From NCBI GenBank assembly GCA_041648665.1, contig JBAZOP010000078.1, positions 1 through 13,628 on the forward strand: 13,628 nucleotides of DNA, read 5' to 3'. Both the position numbers and the translations under genes were made by a program. Origin of the DNA: a bacterium (lineage in GTDB: Bacteria; UBA10199; 2-02-FULL-44-16; JAAZCA01). The notes under the pieces are model-generated. The model saw only the letters and a program-made list of their open reading frames with translations. It did not search any database and was not told where the DNA came from. Position 1 is the first letter of the stretch. Every line of letters begins with the position of its first letter. Of this stretch, positions 5,985-13,628 are shown piece after piece.

Positions 5985-6533
5985 TTACTTCGTCTTCTTC
6001 GCGATCGCGCTCTTGAGATCCTTCACGACCAGCGTGCGGAAGTCAGCCTGTATGTCCGCCGCAGTGTACGGGCTGGTGGAGACGATCGTGTGCTTGCCGG
6101 CCTTGACTGCGTCGGCCTGTTCAGCGTTGAGCCCGAGCTCTGTGAGAAGCTCTTTGTCGGCCTTGTCCTTCACGGTGTACTCGACTATGTAATCATTGCC
6201 TTCCTGATAATAGACCCAATCGACGCTGAAGTCCTTGAGCTCGCCCTTCTTGATGTGGACTTTTGCCTTGCCGGCCTCGCCTGCCGCCGTGTCGATCGTC
6301 TTCTTCTCCATCTTCACGTTCTCGCCCTTGATCTTGGCCTCGGTCTTGGTGCTGGTCGCGGTCTCGGTCGTCTTCTCCGTGGCCTTCACGCCGGATGCCG
6401 TGTCCTTGACCTTCGTCTTCTCAACTGTCGTGTCGCCTACCGTCTTCGTCGACTCCTTCACCGTCACCTGCGCCGACGCCGTCAGCGCCAGGCCCATCAC
6501 CACCGCCATCGCCATAACCATGAACTTCTTCAT
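5985..6533 (-). CDS. Secreted Lys/Thr/Glu-rich protein of unknown function
   Basis: A 182-aa protein with a clear Sec signal peptide: MKK, a hydrophobic core, then TASA before QVTV (cleavage likely after residue 21). Of two adjacent ATGs, the one at 6533 is five bases from AGGAGG (6539-6544) and is preferred over 6536, which is only two away. Residues 22-95 are low-complexity, rich in Lys, Thr and Glu, with repeated short T-x-K/E-K-T runs and no aromatic residues; this part is probably extended or disordered. Residues 98-182 look folded (DFSVDWVYYQEGNDYIVEYT, then helices). There is no cysteine or known catalytic motif. A strong terminator follows; no convincing promoter was found in the 144 bases upstream. 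It may be periplasmic or surface-associated. I do not recognise a family. Confidence 0.85.
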   Translation of the reverse strand: MKKFMVMAMAVVMGLALTASAQVTVKESTKTVGDTTVEKTKVKDTASGVKATEKTTETATSTKTEAKIKGENVKMEKKTIDTAAGEAGKAKVHIKKGELKDFSVDWVYYQEGNDYIVEYTVKDKADKELLTELGLNAEQADAVKAGKHTIVSTSPYTAADIQADFRTLVVKDLKSAIAKKTK

Positions 6534-6677
6534 CATCCCCTCCTTTTGGTTGCTGTGAATTGCGCGTCTTATTGCCGATTGCCTCAAAGATTGCAACTGA
6601 AATGCTATGATAGAAGGACAACCCTTGATACTATAACCCATTGAAACAATAAGGTATTTAATGATTTGCCGCCTGTC

Positions 6678-7118
6678 TCAGAAGCGTTTCGCCACCATGA
6701 CGCCGTATGTGCCTGTCGCAGGATCGATGGCAGGCCCTGCTGCGTAGGAGCCGCGGGAGCCGAGCGTCACCATGAGGGTGCCTGCGAGCGCCATTGCGGC
6801 GCCGCCTCCGCTGATCGAGGCGCCGAGCAGGTTCTTGTCCGTCGCCGCGAGGATGGTCGAGCCTGCGATCGCCGCCATGCTGCCGACGGTGATGAGCGCG
6901 TAGCCCATGATGGCCATGCCGCCCATGCCGCCGCCCCCCTCCTTTTCGATCTCTTCGGTTTTCCTCCGGATATCGTCGTCCGCGGGCTGCGTCCCTTCGT
7001 CCGCATGAGGCTCCTCTGCGGCGCTCTCTTGATATGGCCGCGCGTCGCGCTTGTACGCGCCGGCGACCGACGGAATCGTGAGGGTCAGGATGCAGAGAAT
7101 CGTGATTATGATTTTCAT
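6678..7118 (-). CDS. Small exported/membrane protein with Gly-rich helical hairpin
   Basis: A 146-aa protein of unknown function. Residues 1-21 look like a signal peptide (MKIIITILCILTLTIPSVAG, with AGA before Tyr22). An acidic, Pro-containing segment (25-60) is followed by GGGGMGG and two hydrophobic stretches (about 66-91 and 97-120) rich in Gly and Ala, which could form a tightly packed membrane hairpin. The C terminus (TYGVMVAKRF, ending in Phe) is short and could be a beta-strand end. It starts 46 bases after tldD on the same strand and is likely the last gene of that unit; its Shine-Dalgarno sequence is weak. No terminator was found after it. Confidence 0.75.
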   Translation of the reverse strand: MKIIITILCILTLTIPSVAGAYKRDARPYQESAAEEPHADEGTQPADDDIRRKTEEIEKEGGGGMGGMAIMGYALITVGSMAAIAGSTILAATDKNLLGASISGGGAAMALAGTLMVTLGSRGSYAAGPAIDPATGTYGVMVAKRF

Positions 7119-7164
7119 GGCCGACTTATCGCGCGGATGAAAAACGGATTCAAGGAGAAATTGA

Positions 7165-8556
7165 TCATATCGTTTCCGTGCCGCCCACCACGATCTTCGG
7201 TATGCGGATCGTGGGCTGGCCGCTGGAGACGGGCGCGTCCTGGCCTTCCTTGCCGCAAGTGCCGATCGAGAAGCCCAGGTCCGTGCCCACCATGTCTATG
7301 GATTCGAGGACTCGCGGGCCGTTGCCGATCAGCGTGGCCCCGCGGACAGGCTCGGATATCCTGCCGTCGCGGATCAGATAGCCCTCCTGAACGTTGAACA
7401 CGAAATCGCCGTTGACCGTGTTCACCTGGCCGCCGCCCATGCGCTTTATGAAGAGCCCGGACGGCGTGGAGCTTATTATGTGGGCCGGGTCGTGTCTGCC
7501 GGGGAGGATCAGGGTGTTGGTCATCCTGCAGATCGGGAGGTGCTCGTAGCTCTGGCGCCGGCCGTTCCCGGTCCTTGCGAATCCGAATTTTTTCGCGGAG
7601 CGCCTGTCCGACATGTATGATTTCAGCACGCCGGATTCGATGAGCACGGTGCGCTGCGCGCGCCGGCCCTCGTCGTCGAACGTGAAAGATCCGCGCTTGC
7701 CCTGCATCGTCGCGTCGTCCACCACGCTGACGAGGTCGGAGGCGACTTTCCCGCCGATCCTGCCGGCGTAGATCGTGAGCCCCTCGCCCGCGAAGTCCGC
7801 TTCGAGCCCGTGGCCCACCGCCTCGTGTATCATCGTGCCGCCGGCCTCGGCCGAGATCACCACAGGCATTGCCCCTGCGGGCGCAGGCCCGGCCGAGAGC
7901 AGCATTACGGCTCGTCGGGCCGCGCGATCCGCTATCTCCTCGGGCATCACCTCGTCGAAGATCTCGAATCCTTGCGCCCCGCCTACGACCTCCTGCCCGG
8001 TCTGGAGCGAGTCGCCGTTCGAGGCGACCACCTGGACCGAGAATACGATGCCCACCTGTTCGTCTGTGGCGAAGGTCCCGTCGCTGGCCGCAACGCAGAT
8101 CCGCCTCACCCGGTCGCGGTAGAGGACCCTGGCCTGGCGGATCTCCTTGCCCGCCTGCCACGCGATGTCGTTGGCCCTGGTTACGATTTCGCACTTGTCG
8201 TCCATCTGCGTGCCGAACGGATGTCTCTGCACGGTCGCGACCTGCGCTGTATCGGCCTCCGCAAAGACGGGGGCGAGGGCTTTCGTCCTGCGGGCGTTCG
8301 CCATCTTGCCCACGTCGCGGGCTATCGCCATGAGCGATTTTTTGGTGAGATCATTGGTGGAGCCGTATGCGGTGCGGCCCTCTTTCACGACCCTGATGCC
8401 CACCCCGGCGTCGGAGGAGACGGCGGCGTGCTCTATGCGTCGGTCGTCGCACGAGATCAGCGTGGCGCGGGTGCGCTCCACGAACACGTCCGCGAAGTCC
8501 GCGCCCTGGCGCATGGCAGCCTGGATGATCTTGTCGAACGGCAGATCGTCTATCAT
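7165..8556 (-). CDS. tldD: TldD-type zinc metalloprotease
   Basis: A 463-aa protein of the TldD/PmbA (U62) family and about the usual TldD length. It carries the active-site motif HEAVGH (HExxxH, 244-249) in a GGTMIHEAVGHGLEADFAG context, FDDEG (293-297), and the C-terminal TCGKEGQ (433-439) whose Cys is the likely third zinc ligand. These mark the catalytic TldD subunit rather than the partner TldE/PmbA, which lacks HExxxH. TldD-TldE degrades or trims unfolded peptides, including microcin B17 and CcdA in E. coli, in the cytoplasm. No tldE gene is in the window. The ATG at 8556 has no purine-rich ribosome site and sits in ATATATAATG, 25 bases after the upstream gene on the same strand; no better in-frame start exists. 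It is likely read with the membrane-protein gene before it. Confidence 0.96.
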   Translation of the reverse strand: MIDDLPFDKIIQAAMRQGADFADVFVERTRATLISCDDRRIEHAAVSSDAGVGIRVVKEGRTAYGSTNDLTKKSLMAIARDVGKMANARRTKALAPVFAEADTAQVATVQRHPFGTQMDDKCEIVTRANDIAWQAGKEIRQARVLYRDRVRRICVAASDGTFATDEQVGIVFSVQVVASNGDSLQTGQEVVGGAQGFEIFDEVMPEEIADRAARRAVMLLSAGPAPAGAMPVVISAEAGGTMIHEAVGHGLEADFAGEGLTIYAGRIGGKVASDLVSVVDDATMQGKRGSFTFDDEGRRAQRTVLIESGVLKSYMSDRRSAKKFGFARTGNGRRQSYEHLPICRMTNTLILPGRHDPAHIISSTPSGLFIKRMGGGQVNTVNGDFVFNVQEGYLIRDGRISEPVRGATLIGNGPRVLESIDMVGTDLGFSIGTCGKEGQDAPVSSGQPTIRIPKIVVGGTETI

Positions 8557-8581
8557 TATATATGTGATGGGAGGCGACAGG

Positions 8582-9154
8582 CTATTTCAGGTCCGCCTTG
8601 GAGAGCCTCTCGGTTTCCTTGCGGTACTGCGCCCTTGCAGCAGCGCCGTCAAGGTCGTCATATGCATAAGTCCTGCTGACGGGCTCGGGAGGAGACTCGG
8701 TCATGGTGTACGTGCTGTATGAGCCCGATGAATCCTTGTTCGACTCCAGGTATCTGCGCCGGGCGGATTCTCCGTCCAGATTTTCCACCCCGTAGCTGTG
8801 GTCTTCGGACCATCTCGATTGTCTTGTCCGTGTCGCACGGCTCTTGCCGACGGCTGCGACGCGTTTCTTCGGGGCGGGTTTTTCTTCTATCGCCGCAGGT
8901 TTTTCCGCTTCAGGCGCAGGCGCCAACGTCGGCGCAGGATCAGGGGCGGGCTTAAGCTCGACGATCTCAGGCTCCGCAGTGTTTGCTGCGTTCGTATCCT
9001 CCGGTTGAGCCTGTGTGACCGCGGGCGTCTTCGAGAAGAAGAACTTCTTGCTTGCAGCGTGCAGGGCCAGGACGACGCCGATGATGAGCAGTATCGCCAG
9101 GAAATTTAGTACAATCGAGCGACGGAAAAATCCCAACCTCTGGAGTTTATTCAT
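8582..9154 (-). CDS. Membrane-anchored Pro-rich protein with duplicated LDG-x2-AR-x2-Y motif
   Basis: A 190-aa protein of unknown function. Layout: a short basic cytoplasmic N terminus (RRS at 11-13), one membrane helix (about 14-33, SIVLNFLAILLIIGVVLAL), then an outside region with a Pro/Ala/Glu-rich linker (44-97), a basic stretch (97-114) and two copies of a short motif: YGVENLDGESARRRYLE (121-137) and YAYDDLDGAAARAQYRK (163-179). The copies share Y-x2-(E/D)-(N/D)-L-D-G-x2-A-R-x2-Y at a 42-residue period. The architecture resembles envelope-spanning linker proteins, but I see no TonB, SPOR or OmpA signature. The start has GAGGTG five bases upstream and a good promoter close behind. It is the first gene of the tldD unit. 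Confidence 0.82.
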   Translation of the reverse strand: MNKLQRLGFFRRSIVLNFLAILLIIGVVLALHAASKKFFFSKTPAVTQAQPEDTNAANTAEPEIVELKPAPDPAPTLAPAPEAEKPAAIEEKPAPKKRVAAVGKSRATRTRQSRWSEDHSYGVENLDGESARRRYLESNKDSSGSYSTYTMTESPPEPVSRTYAYDDLDGAAARAQYRKETERLSKADLK

Positions 9155-9175
9155 AGTTGCACCTCGCGGGATGGG

Positions 9176-9203
9176 ACTATCACAACAAGGGCGGGGTTGT
9201 CAA
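9176..9203 (-). promoter_or_regulatory. Sigma-70-type promoter of the 190-aa gene/tldD unit
   Basis: On the minus strand a consensus TTGACA (9198-9203), a 16-base spacer and GATAGT (9176-9181) preceded by TGT, forming an extended -10. It implies a short leader of about 15 bases before the ATG at 9154. Confidence 0.75.
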
Positions 9204-9208
9204 AATTG

Positions 9209-9223
9209 CCTTGTATTTCAAGG
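9209..9223. promoter_or_regulatory. Short inverted repeat between divergent promoters
   Basis: CCTTG (9209-9213), five bases, CAAGG (9219-9223). It lies between the two divergent promoters and overlaps the candidate glmU -35. It could be an operator, but a 5-bp repeat can arise by chance. Confidence 0.3.
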
Positions 9224-9238
9224 TGGTTTACATATAGT
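9211..9238 (+). promoter_or_regulatory. Candidate promoter of glmU
   Basis: TTGTAT (9211-9216), a 16-base spacer, then TATAGT (9233-9238), a near-consensus -10. It is back to back with the minus-strand promoter, its -35 starting eight bases from the other -35. The expected leader is about 45 bases. Confidence 0.5.
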
Positions 9239-9290
9239 GGCGCACCGGCCCTAGTTAAACGCCTTGTTTTTCAATGAGATGGAGGTGCGG

Positions 9291-10691
9291 ATGCAGAGGC
9301 AGAGGCTCGCAGCGCTTATCCTGGCCGCAGGCAAGAGCACGCGCATGAAGTCCGCCAGGTCGAAGGTGCTTCACAACCTCGCCGGACGACCGGTGCTGGC
9401 CTACACGATCGATGCTGCGAAGGGCGCGGGCGCGAAGCCGGTGAAGGTGGTCGTCGCCCCGTTTCAGACCGACATAAAGGCATACCTCGACGAGGTCGAG
9501 GTGGACTTTGTCCTGCAGAAGGAGCAGCTGGGCACGGCTCACGCGGTCATGGTCGCGGAGAGGGCCTTCGTTGGTTTCGACGGCGATATCCTTATACTGT
9601 GCGGCGACGTGCCCCTCGCTCGACCGGAGTCCCTCCGCGAGTTCGTGGACGCGGTGCGGGCCAAGCGCGCGGTGTTGGGCGTCCTCTCCATGGCGCCCTC
9701 CAACCCGGCCGGCTACGGCAGGATCGTGCGCGACCTCGACGGCAGCGTGATCAAGATCGTGGAGGAGAAGGAGGCGAGCCCGAAGGAGAAGACGATCCGC
9801 GAAGTCAATTCCGGCATCATCCTCGCAGACCGCGAGTGGCTCTTCTCCTCTCTCAAGAAGGTGAGCAACGCGAACGCCAAGGGCGAGTACTATCTCACCG
9901 ACCTGGTGGGCATCGCCCTCAAGGAAGGGGTGGGTGTTGTCGCACACCGCTGCGAGCCTGCGGAGGATTTCCACGGCATAAACACGCGCGTGGAGCTGGC
10001 GCGCGCGGCCGAACACATGCGCGAAAGGATAAACAAATCGTTCATGCTGGCGGGCGCGGGCCTTATAGACTACAGGCATACCTATGTGGATTTCGGCGTT
10101 CACATCGGTCAGGACACCTCCGTGCTGCCGTTCACCTTCATACTCGGGAACACGAAGATCGGCTCCGGCTGCACCATCGAGAACGGGGTCGTGATCAGGG
10201 ACGCGATCGTGGGCAACGGCGTGCATATCAAGGCGAACAGCGTCATCGAGGGCTCGAAGATATCCGATGGCGCGGTCGTGGGCCCGTTCGCGAGGGTGAG
10301 GCCCGGCTCGAAGGTGGGCGCGGGCGCGCGCATAGGCAACTTCGTGGAACTGAAAAAGTGCGAGATGAAGGCCGGCGCCAAGGCGGGCCACCTCTCTTAT
10401 CTCGGCGACGCGATCGTGGGCGCGCATGCGAACATCGGCTGCGGCACGATCACCTGCAACTACGACGGCCGCGAAAAGCACATGACCGTGATAGGGGACG
10501 AAGTGTTCGTGGGCAGCGACACGCAGTTCGTGGCGCCGGTGCGCATAGGCAGGGGGGCGGTCATAGGTGCGGGCTCCACAATAACGCGCAACGTACCCCC
10601 AAGCGCCCTCGCGTTGTCGCGCTCGGAGCAGAAGACCGTGAAGGGATATGCGGAAAGAAAGAGGAAATCGCATAAATCCAGAAAGAGGTAA
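9291..10691 (+). CDS. glmU: Bifunctional GlmU: GlcN-1-P acetyltransferase / GlcNAc-1-P uridylyltransferase
   Basis: Makes UDP-GlcNAc, precursor of peptidoglycan and lipopolysaccharide, in two steps: acetylation of glucosamine-1-phosphate, then uridylyl transfer. It is 466 aa, close to the usual length. The N-terminal nucleotidyltransferase domain has LILAAGKSTRMKS (9-21), GTAHAV (81-86), CGDVPL (104-109) and GYGRI (141-145). From about residue 255 a left-handed beta-helix of hexapeptide repeats carries the acetyltransferase site, with AGHLSYLGDA (365-374, catalytic His367) and GCGTITCNYDG (383-393). The tail is strongly basic (KRKSHKSRKR). The ATG at 9291 is chosen because GGAGG (9281-9285) lies five bases upstream; the ATG at 9279 would precede this site and has none of its own. 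It is followed by glmS after 55 bases. Confidence 0.97.
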   Translation: MQRQRLAALILAAGKSTRMKSARSKVLHNLAGRPVLAYTIDAAKGAGAKPVKVVVAPFQTDIKAYLDEVEVDFVLQKEQLGTAHAVMVAERAFVGFDGDILILCGDVPLARPESLREFVDAVRAKRAVLGVLSMAPSNPAGYGRIVRDLDGSVIKIVEEKEASPKEKTIREVNSGIILADREWLFSSLKKVSNANAKGEYYLTDLVGIALKEGVGVVAHRCEPAEDFHGINTRVELARAAEHMRERINKSFMLAGAGLIDYRHTYVDFGVHIGQDTSVLPFTFILGNTKIGSGCTIENGVVIRDAIVGNGVHIKANSVIEGSKISDGAVVGPFARVRPGSKVGAGARIGNFVELKKCEMKAGAKAGHLSYLGDAIVGAHANIGCGTITCNYDGREKHMTVIGDEVFVGSDTQFVAPVRIGRGAVIGAGSTITRNVPPSALALSRSEQKTVKGYAERKRKSHKSRKR

Positions 10692-10694
10692 GAT

Positions 10695-10723
10695 TTGATT
10701 TGAATGTGCAGGCGATCTATTAT
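10695..10723 (+). promoter_or_regulatory. Sigma-70-type promoter of glmS
   Basis: TTGATT (10695-10700), a 17-base spacer and TATTAT (10718-10723), just after the glmU stop. It gives glmS its own start point, with a leader of about 17 bases, too short for a glmS ribozyme, which is absent. Confidence 0.65.
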
Positions 10724-10746
10724 ACGACTTGCCGCCGGAGGCGACG

Positions 10747-12579
10747 ATGTGTGGAATAATTGGATATGTGGGTAATTCCGAGGCTACGCCCGTGCTGCTC
10801 GACGGGCTCAAGCGCCTGGAGTATCGCGGCTATGATTCGGCCGGGATAGCCGTCATGGGTCCTCATGGTCTTCTGATACGCCGCGTGGAAGGTAAACTGG
10901 GGAGGCTGGAAGCTGCGCTGGCCAAGGAGCCCATGGTCGGCACCTCTGGCGTCGGCCACACTAGGTGGGCTACGCACGGAAGGCCCTCCGAGAACAACGC
11001 GCATCCGCATCGCTCGGGCGACATCGTCGTGGTCCACAACGGCATCATAGAGAACTTCGCGGAGCTCAAGCGCTTCCTCATAGCGGAGGGTTACAAATTC
11101 TCCTCCGAGACGGACACCGAGGTGATCTGTCATCTCATAGAGCACTATTGCCGCAGGGGTCAGCGGACGCTCGATGCGCTGTCGAGCGCGCGCGCAAGGC
11201 TCAAGGGATCGTACGCGGTGGTGGTGATGAGCGTGAAGGAGCCGGACGTGCTCTACGTGGCGAAAAGCGGCAGCCCTCTGGTGGTGGGCGAGGGCGATGG
11301 CGAGAGGTTCGTGGCCTCCGACATCCCGGCGCTGCTTCCCTATACCAAGGACATGATCTTTCTGGAGGACGGCGACACTGCGGTGATCACCTCTTCGAGG
11401 ATCAAGATCCTCGACGGCGGCGGGCGCGACATCTCAAGAACTCCCCAGCGCATTCCCTGGAACCCCCTCATGGCGGAAAAGGGCGGGTACAAGCACTTCA
11501 TGCTCAAGGAGATATTCGAGCAGCCGCAGGTGATGCAGGATGCACTCGCCGGCCGTGTCGACCGCGACCTCGGCAGGGTCACGCTCGAAGAGGTGGATGC
11601 GCTCTTCGACGGGGACCGCCCGCGCTTTGACCGAATAGCGATCGTGGCCTGCGGGACCTCTTTTCACGCAGGCATGATCGGCAAATATCTGATCGAATCC
11701 CTCGCGAAGATGCCGGTCGCCATAGACCTCGCTTCAGAGTTCAGGTACCGCGAGCCGCTGTTGGACGAGCGCACGCTGGTGATCTCGATATCGCAGTCGG
11801 GCGAGACGGCCGACACGCTGGCCGCGCAGAAGATGTCACGCGAGTTCGGCACCTCGGTCCTGGGCATCTGCAACGTGGTGGGCAGCTCGATCGCGCGCTC
11901 CGCCGACGCGACGCTCTACACGCACGCCGGTCCGGAGATAGGGGTTGCCTCCACCAAGGCCTTCACCGCGCAGCTCTCCGCGCTTAATCTCTTCGCGCTC
12001 TATCTCGCGCAGAAACGCGGGACGATCGACGCGGCGAAGGAGGCAAGACTGGTGGAGGAGATGACCCAGCTCCCCCGCTTCATGCAGGGGGTGTTGGCGC
12101 AGGCCGAAGAGATGCGCGCCATCGCCGAGAGCCTATCGTACTCGTCGCACGTGCTCTACATAGGCCGCGGTACGAACTACCCGATTGCGCTCGAGGGCGC
12201 GCTTAAACTCAAGGAGATATCGTACATGCATGCGGAGGGTTTCGCCGCGGGCGAGCTCAAACACGGCCCGATCGCGCTCATAGACCACGGCGTTCCGGTC
12301 ATAGCCATCGCGCCCCAGGACTGCATGCGCGATAAGGTCCTCTCCAACATAGAGGAGGTCAGGGCCAGGGGGGCAACGGTGATAGCGGTGGGCCACAAAG
12401 AAGACGCCGAGCTCGCGGAAAAATCGAGCCACCTGATCGCGATACCGAAGGCCAGTTGGCAGGCGACCCCGATGCTCACCGCGCTGCCGATGCAACTCAT
12501 CGCCTACTATGCCGCGGACCACAAGGGGACCGACGTGGATCAGCCGCGCAACCTGGCCAAGAGCGTCACCGTTGAATGA
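10747..12579 (+). CDS. glmS: Glutamine--fructose-6-phosphate aminotransferase (isomerizing)
   Basis: Converts fructose-6-phosphate and glutamine into glucosamine-6-phosphate, the committed step to amino sugars. It is 610 aa, matching E. coli GlmS closely. It starts MCGIIGYVG, so Cys2 becomes the N-terminal nucleophile of the class II glutamine amidotransferase domain (to about residue 235). Two SIS sugar-isomerase domains follow, with ACGTSFHAG, SQSGETADTLA and EIGVASTKAFTAQ in the first and GRGTNYPIALEGALKLKE and GFAAGELKHGPIALI in the second. It ends DQPRNLAKSVTVE, the conserved catalytic tail. GGAGG (10737-10741) is five bases before the ATG. Together with glmU this is an amino-sugar supply pair; the GlmM mutase between them is not here. 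The helicase gene follows after 24 bases. Confidence 0.98.
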   Translation: MCGIIGYVGNSEATPVLLDGLKRLEYRGYDSAGIAVMGPHGLLIRRVEGKLGRLEAALAKEPMVGTSGVGHTRWATHGRPSENNAHPHRSGDIVVVHNGIIENFAELKRFLIAEGYKFSSETDTEVICHLIEHYCRRGQRTLDALSSARARLKGSYAVVVMSVKEPDVLYVAKSGSPLVVGEGDGERFVASDIPALLPYTKDMIFLEDGDTAVITSSRIKILDGGGRDISRTPQRIPWNPLMAEKGGYKHFMLKEIFEQPQVMQDALAGRVDRDLGRVTLEEVDALFDGDRPRFDRIAIVACGTSFHAGMIGKYLIESLAKMPVAIDLASEFRYREPLLDERTLVISISQSGETADTLAAQKMSREFGTSVLGICNVVGSSIARSADATLYTHAGPEIGVASTKAFTAQLSALNLFALYLAQKRGTIDAAKEARLVEEMTQLPRFMQGVLAQAEEMRAIAESLSYSSHVLYIGRGTNYPIALEGALKLKEISYMHAEGFAAGELKHGPIALIDHGVPVIAIAPQDCMRDKVLSNIEEVRARGATVIAVGHKEDAELAEKSSHLIAIPKASWQATPMLTALPMQLIAYYAADHKGTDVDQPRNLAKSVTVE

Positions 12580-12603
12580 CGCCTCCGTCTGAGCATCGAG
12601 CGA

Positions 12604-13628
12604 ATGGAACTTAATCCCCAGCAACAGCTTGCAGTCGATCACAACGAGGGCCCGCTTCTGATACTGGCGGGCCCGGGCTCCGGCAAGACGCGCGTGCTGA
12701 CGCAGCGGATCGCGAGGCTCATCGCCGCGGGCGCCGCCTTCCCGTCGCAGATACTCGCGGTCACCTTCACGAACAAGGCCGCCGCCGAGATGCGCGCGCG
12801 CGTCGAGAAGCTCGCGGGGCAGTGCGCCCGCGAGATATCGATGGGGACTTTTCACTCGGTGTGCCTCAAGATCCTTCGCAGCCATGCGGAGGCAGCCGGC
12901 CTCTCCGACCGCTTCGTGATCTACGACGAGGGCGACCAGTTGGCGCTCATGAAGGAGTGCATCGACGCCCTGGACATGGACCGCGAGAGGATGCCGCCGA
13001 AATCGATGGTCGACAGGATAAGCCGCGCGAAGGACTCCTGCCAAGGGCCGGAAGAATTCGCCGCTGCCTCCGCCGGGAACCCCTATCTCGATAGGGTGGC
13101 GAGGGTGTACGGCCTCTACCAGAAGAGACTCTCGGAGCTCATGGCCGTGGATTTCGGCGACATCATCCGCCTCGCGGTGCGGCTCCTGGAGTCGGACGAA
13201 GGGATGCGCGAAGCGTACAGGCGCAGGTGGCGATACACGCTCGTGGACGAGTATCAGGACACCAACCACTCGCAGTACCGCTTCATCTCCGCCGTGGCGG
13301 CGGGGCATCGCAACATCTGTGTGGTCGGGGACGACGACCAGTCTATCTACCGCTGGCGCGGTGCGGACATCGCCAACATCCTGCGCTTCGAGGAGGATTT
13401 CCCCGGGGCCGCGGTGGTGAGGCTCGAACAGAATTATCGCTCCACGGCCTCCATTCTCGCGGCGGCCTCGTCCGTGGTCTCGCGCAATGCGGGCAGGAAG
13501 GCGAAACAGATCTGGACCGGCAGGGAGGGCGGCGCGAAGGTGGCTCTGCTCTCGTGCGAGTCCGAGCGCAAGGAGGCCGCGGCCGTCGCGGAGCGCATCC
13601 GCAAGGCGACGGCGGCAGGGGGTCGCTA
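12604..13628 (+). CDS. uvrD: UvrD/PcrA superfamily 1 DNA helicase, 3'-truncated by the window edge
   Basis: ATP-dependent 3'-5' DNA helicase for repair and replication restart; 341 codons of about 700 are present. Motifs in order: Q-motif LNPQQQLAV (3-11), Walker A AGPGSGKT (22-29), Ia TFTNKAA (54-60), Ib GTFHS (81-85), Walker B VDEYQDTN (214-221), III VGDDDQSIYRWRG (241-253) and IV LEQNYRS (274-280). Domains 1A and 1B and the start of 2A are covered; the rest lies beyond the window. The frame stays open to the last base. The start is the ATG at 12604 with a weak GAG upstream. It is in the same frame as glmS but separated by the TGA at 12577 and a 24-base gap, and is probably read through from glmS. 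UvrD and PcrA cannot be told apart from this half. Confidence 0.97.
   Translation, partial: MELNPQQQLAVDHNEGPLLILAGPGSGKTRVLTQRIARLIAAGAAFPSQILAVTFTNKAAAEMRARVEKLAGQCAREISMGTFHSVCLKILRSHAEAAGLSDRFVIYDEGDQLALMKECIDALDMDRERMPPKSMVDRISRAKDSCQGPEEFAAASAGNPYLDRVARVYGLYQKRLSELMAVDFGDIIRLAVRLLESDEGMREAYRRRWRYTLVDEYQDTNHSQYRFISAVAAGHRNICVVGDDDQSIYRWRGADIANILRFEEDFPGAAVVRLEQNYRSTASILAAASSVVSRNAGRKAKQIWTGREGGAKVALLSCESERKEAAAVAERIRKATAAGGR

Noticed and set aside
7115..8194. Alternative minus-strand frame of 359 codons overlapping tldD.
   Set aside because: tldD is intact in its own frame with HExxxH and the C-terminal Cys; the other frame is Arg/Gly-rich noise.
648..10728. Shared ten bases ATTATACGAC upstream of paralogue A (648-657) and glmS (10719-10728).
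   Set aside because: Ten-base matches are expected by chance many times in a window this size, and the first copy has no matching -35, so no shared regulation is claimed.
10692..10746. glmS ribozyme or other riboswitch before glmS.
   Set aside because: The gap is only 55 bases, holds a promoter and leaves a leader of about 17 bases, too short for a glmS ribozyme.
9255..10811. Long open frame (518 codons) on the minus strand opposite glmU.
   Set aside because: It is the mirror of glmU in a high-GC region, has no recognisable motif and is rich in His/Arg/Ala as expected for a shadow frame.
12133..13308. Long minus-strand open frame across the glmS end and the helicase start.
   Set aside because: It spans two well-supported plus-strand genes and has shadow-frame composition with no ribosome site.

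Overview
The window looks like chromosomal DNA from a high-GC Gram-negative bacterium, plausibly an uncultured deltaproteobacterial-type lineage. This rests on base composition, the gene mix, dense short-gap gene packing and Shine-Dalgarno-led starts; I cannot name the organism. No rRNA, tRNA, CRISPR array, transposase, phage gene or integrase is visible.

Left part, plus strand (1-5344). The window opens inside a pgeF-type (YfiH/laccase-domain) gene. A 142-base gap follows, containing a GC-rich palindromic dispersed-type repeat. Next come three consecutive genes (684-1850, 1853-3010, 3049-4140) that I do not recognise. They are diverged paralogues of each other: similar length (388, 385 and 363 aa), mostly alpha-helical, with the same landmarks in the same order. 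The first two also share a 33-base stretch, identical base for base, just after the start codon. This trio is the most novel-looking part of the window. A HI0933/YhiN-type FAD flavoprotein follows 34 bases later and may be co-transcribed.

Middle part, minus strand (5349-9154). Read right to left, this holds a promoter, a membrane-anchored proline-rich protein with a duplicated LDGxxARxxY motif, the metalloprotease tldD, a small exported or membrane Gly-rich protein, a secreted Lys/Thr/Glu-rich protein closed by a strong intrinsic terminator, and a stand-alone rubrerythrin/ferritin-like diiron protein. The last converges on the flavoprotein gene with only four bases between the stop codons.

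Right part, plus strand (9211-13628). A divergent promoter region leads to glmU, then glmS behind its own promoter, then the first half of a UvrD/PcrA helicase gene cut by the window end. GlmS makes glucosamine-6-phosphate and GlmU makes UDP-GlcNAc, so this is the amino-sugar supply for peptidoglycan and lipopolysaccharide. The conversion between their steps (GlmM) is not encoded here.

Most of the window is ordinary housekeeping sequence. The accessory-looking material is the paralogue trio and the small envelope or secreted proteins flanking tldD.
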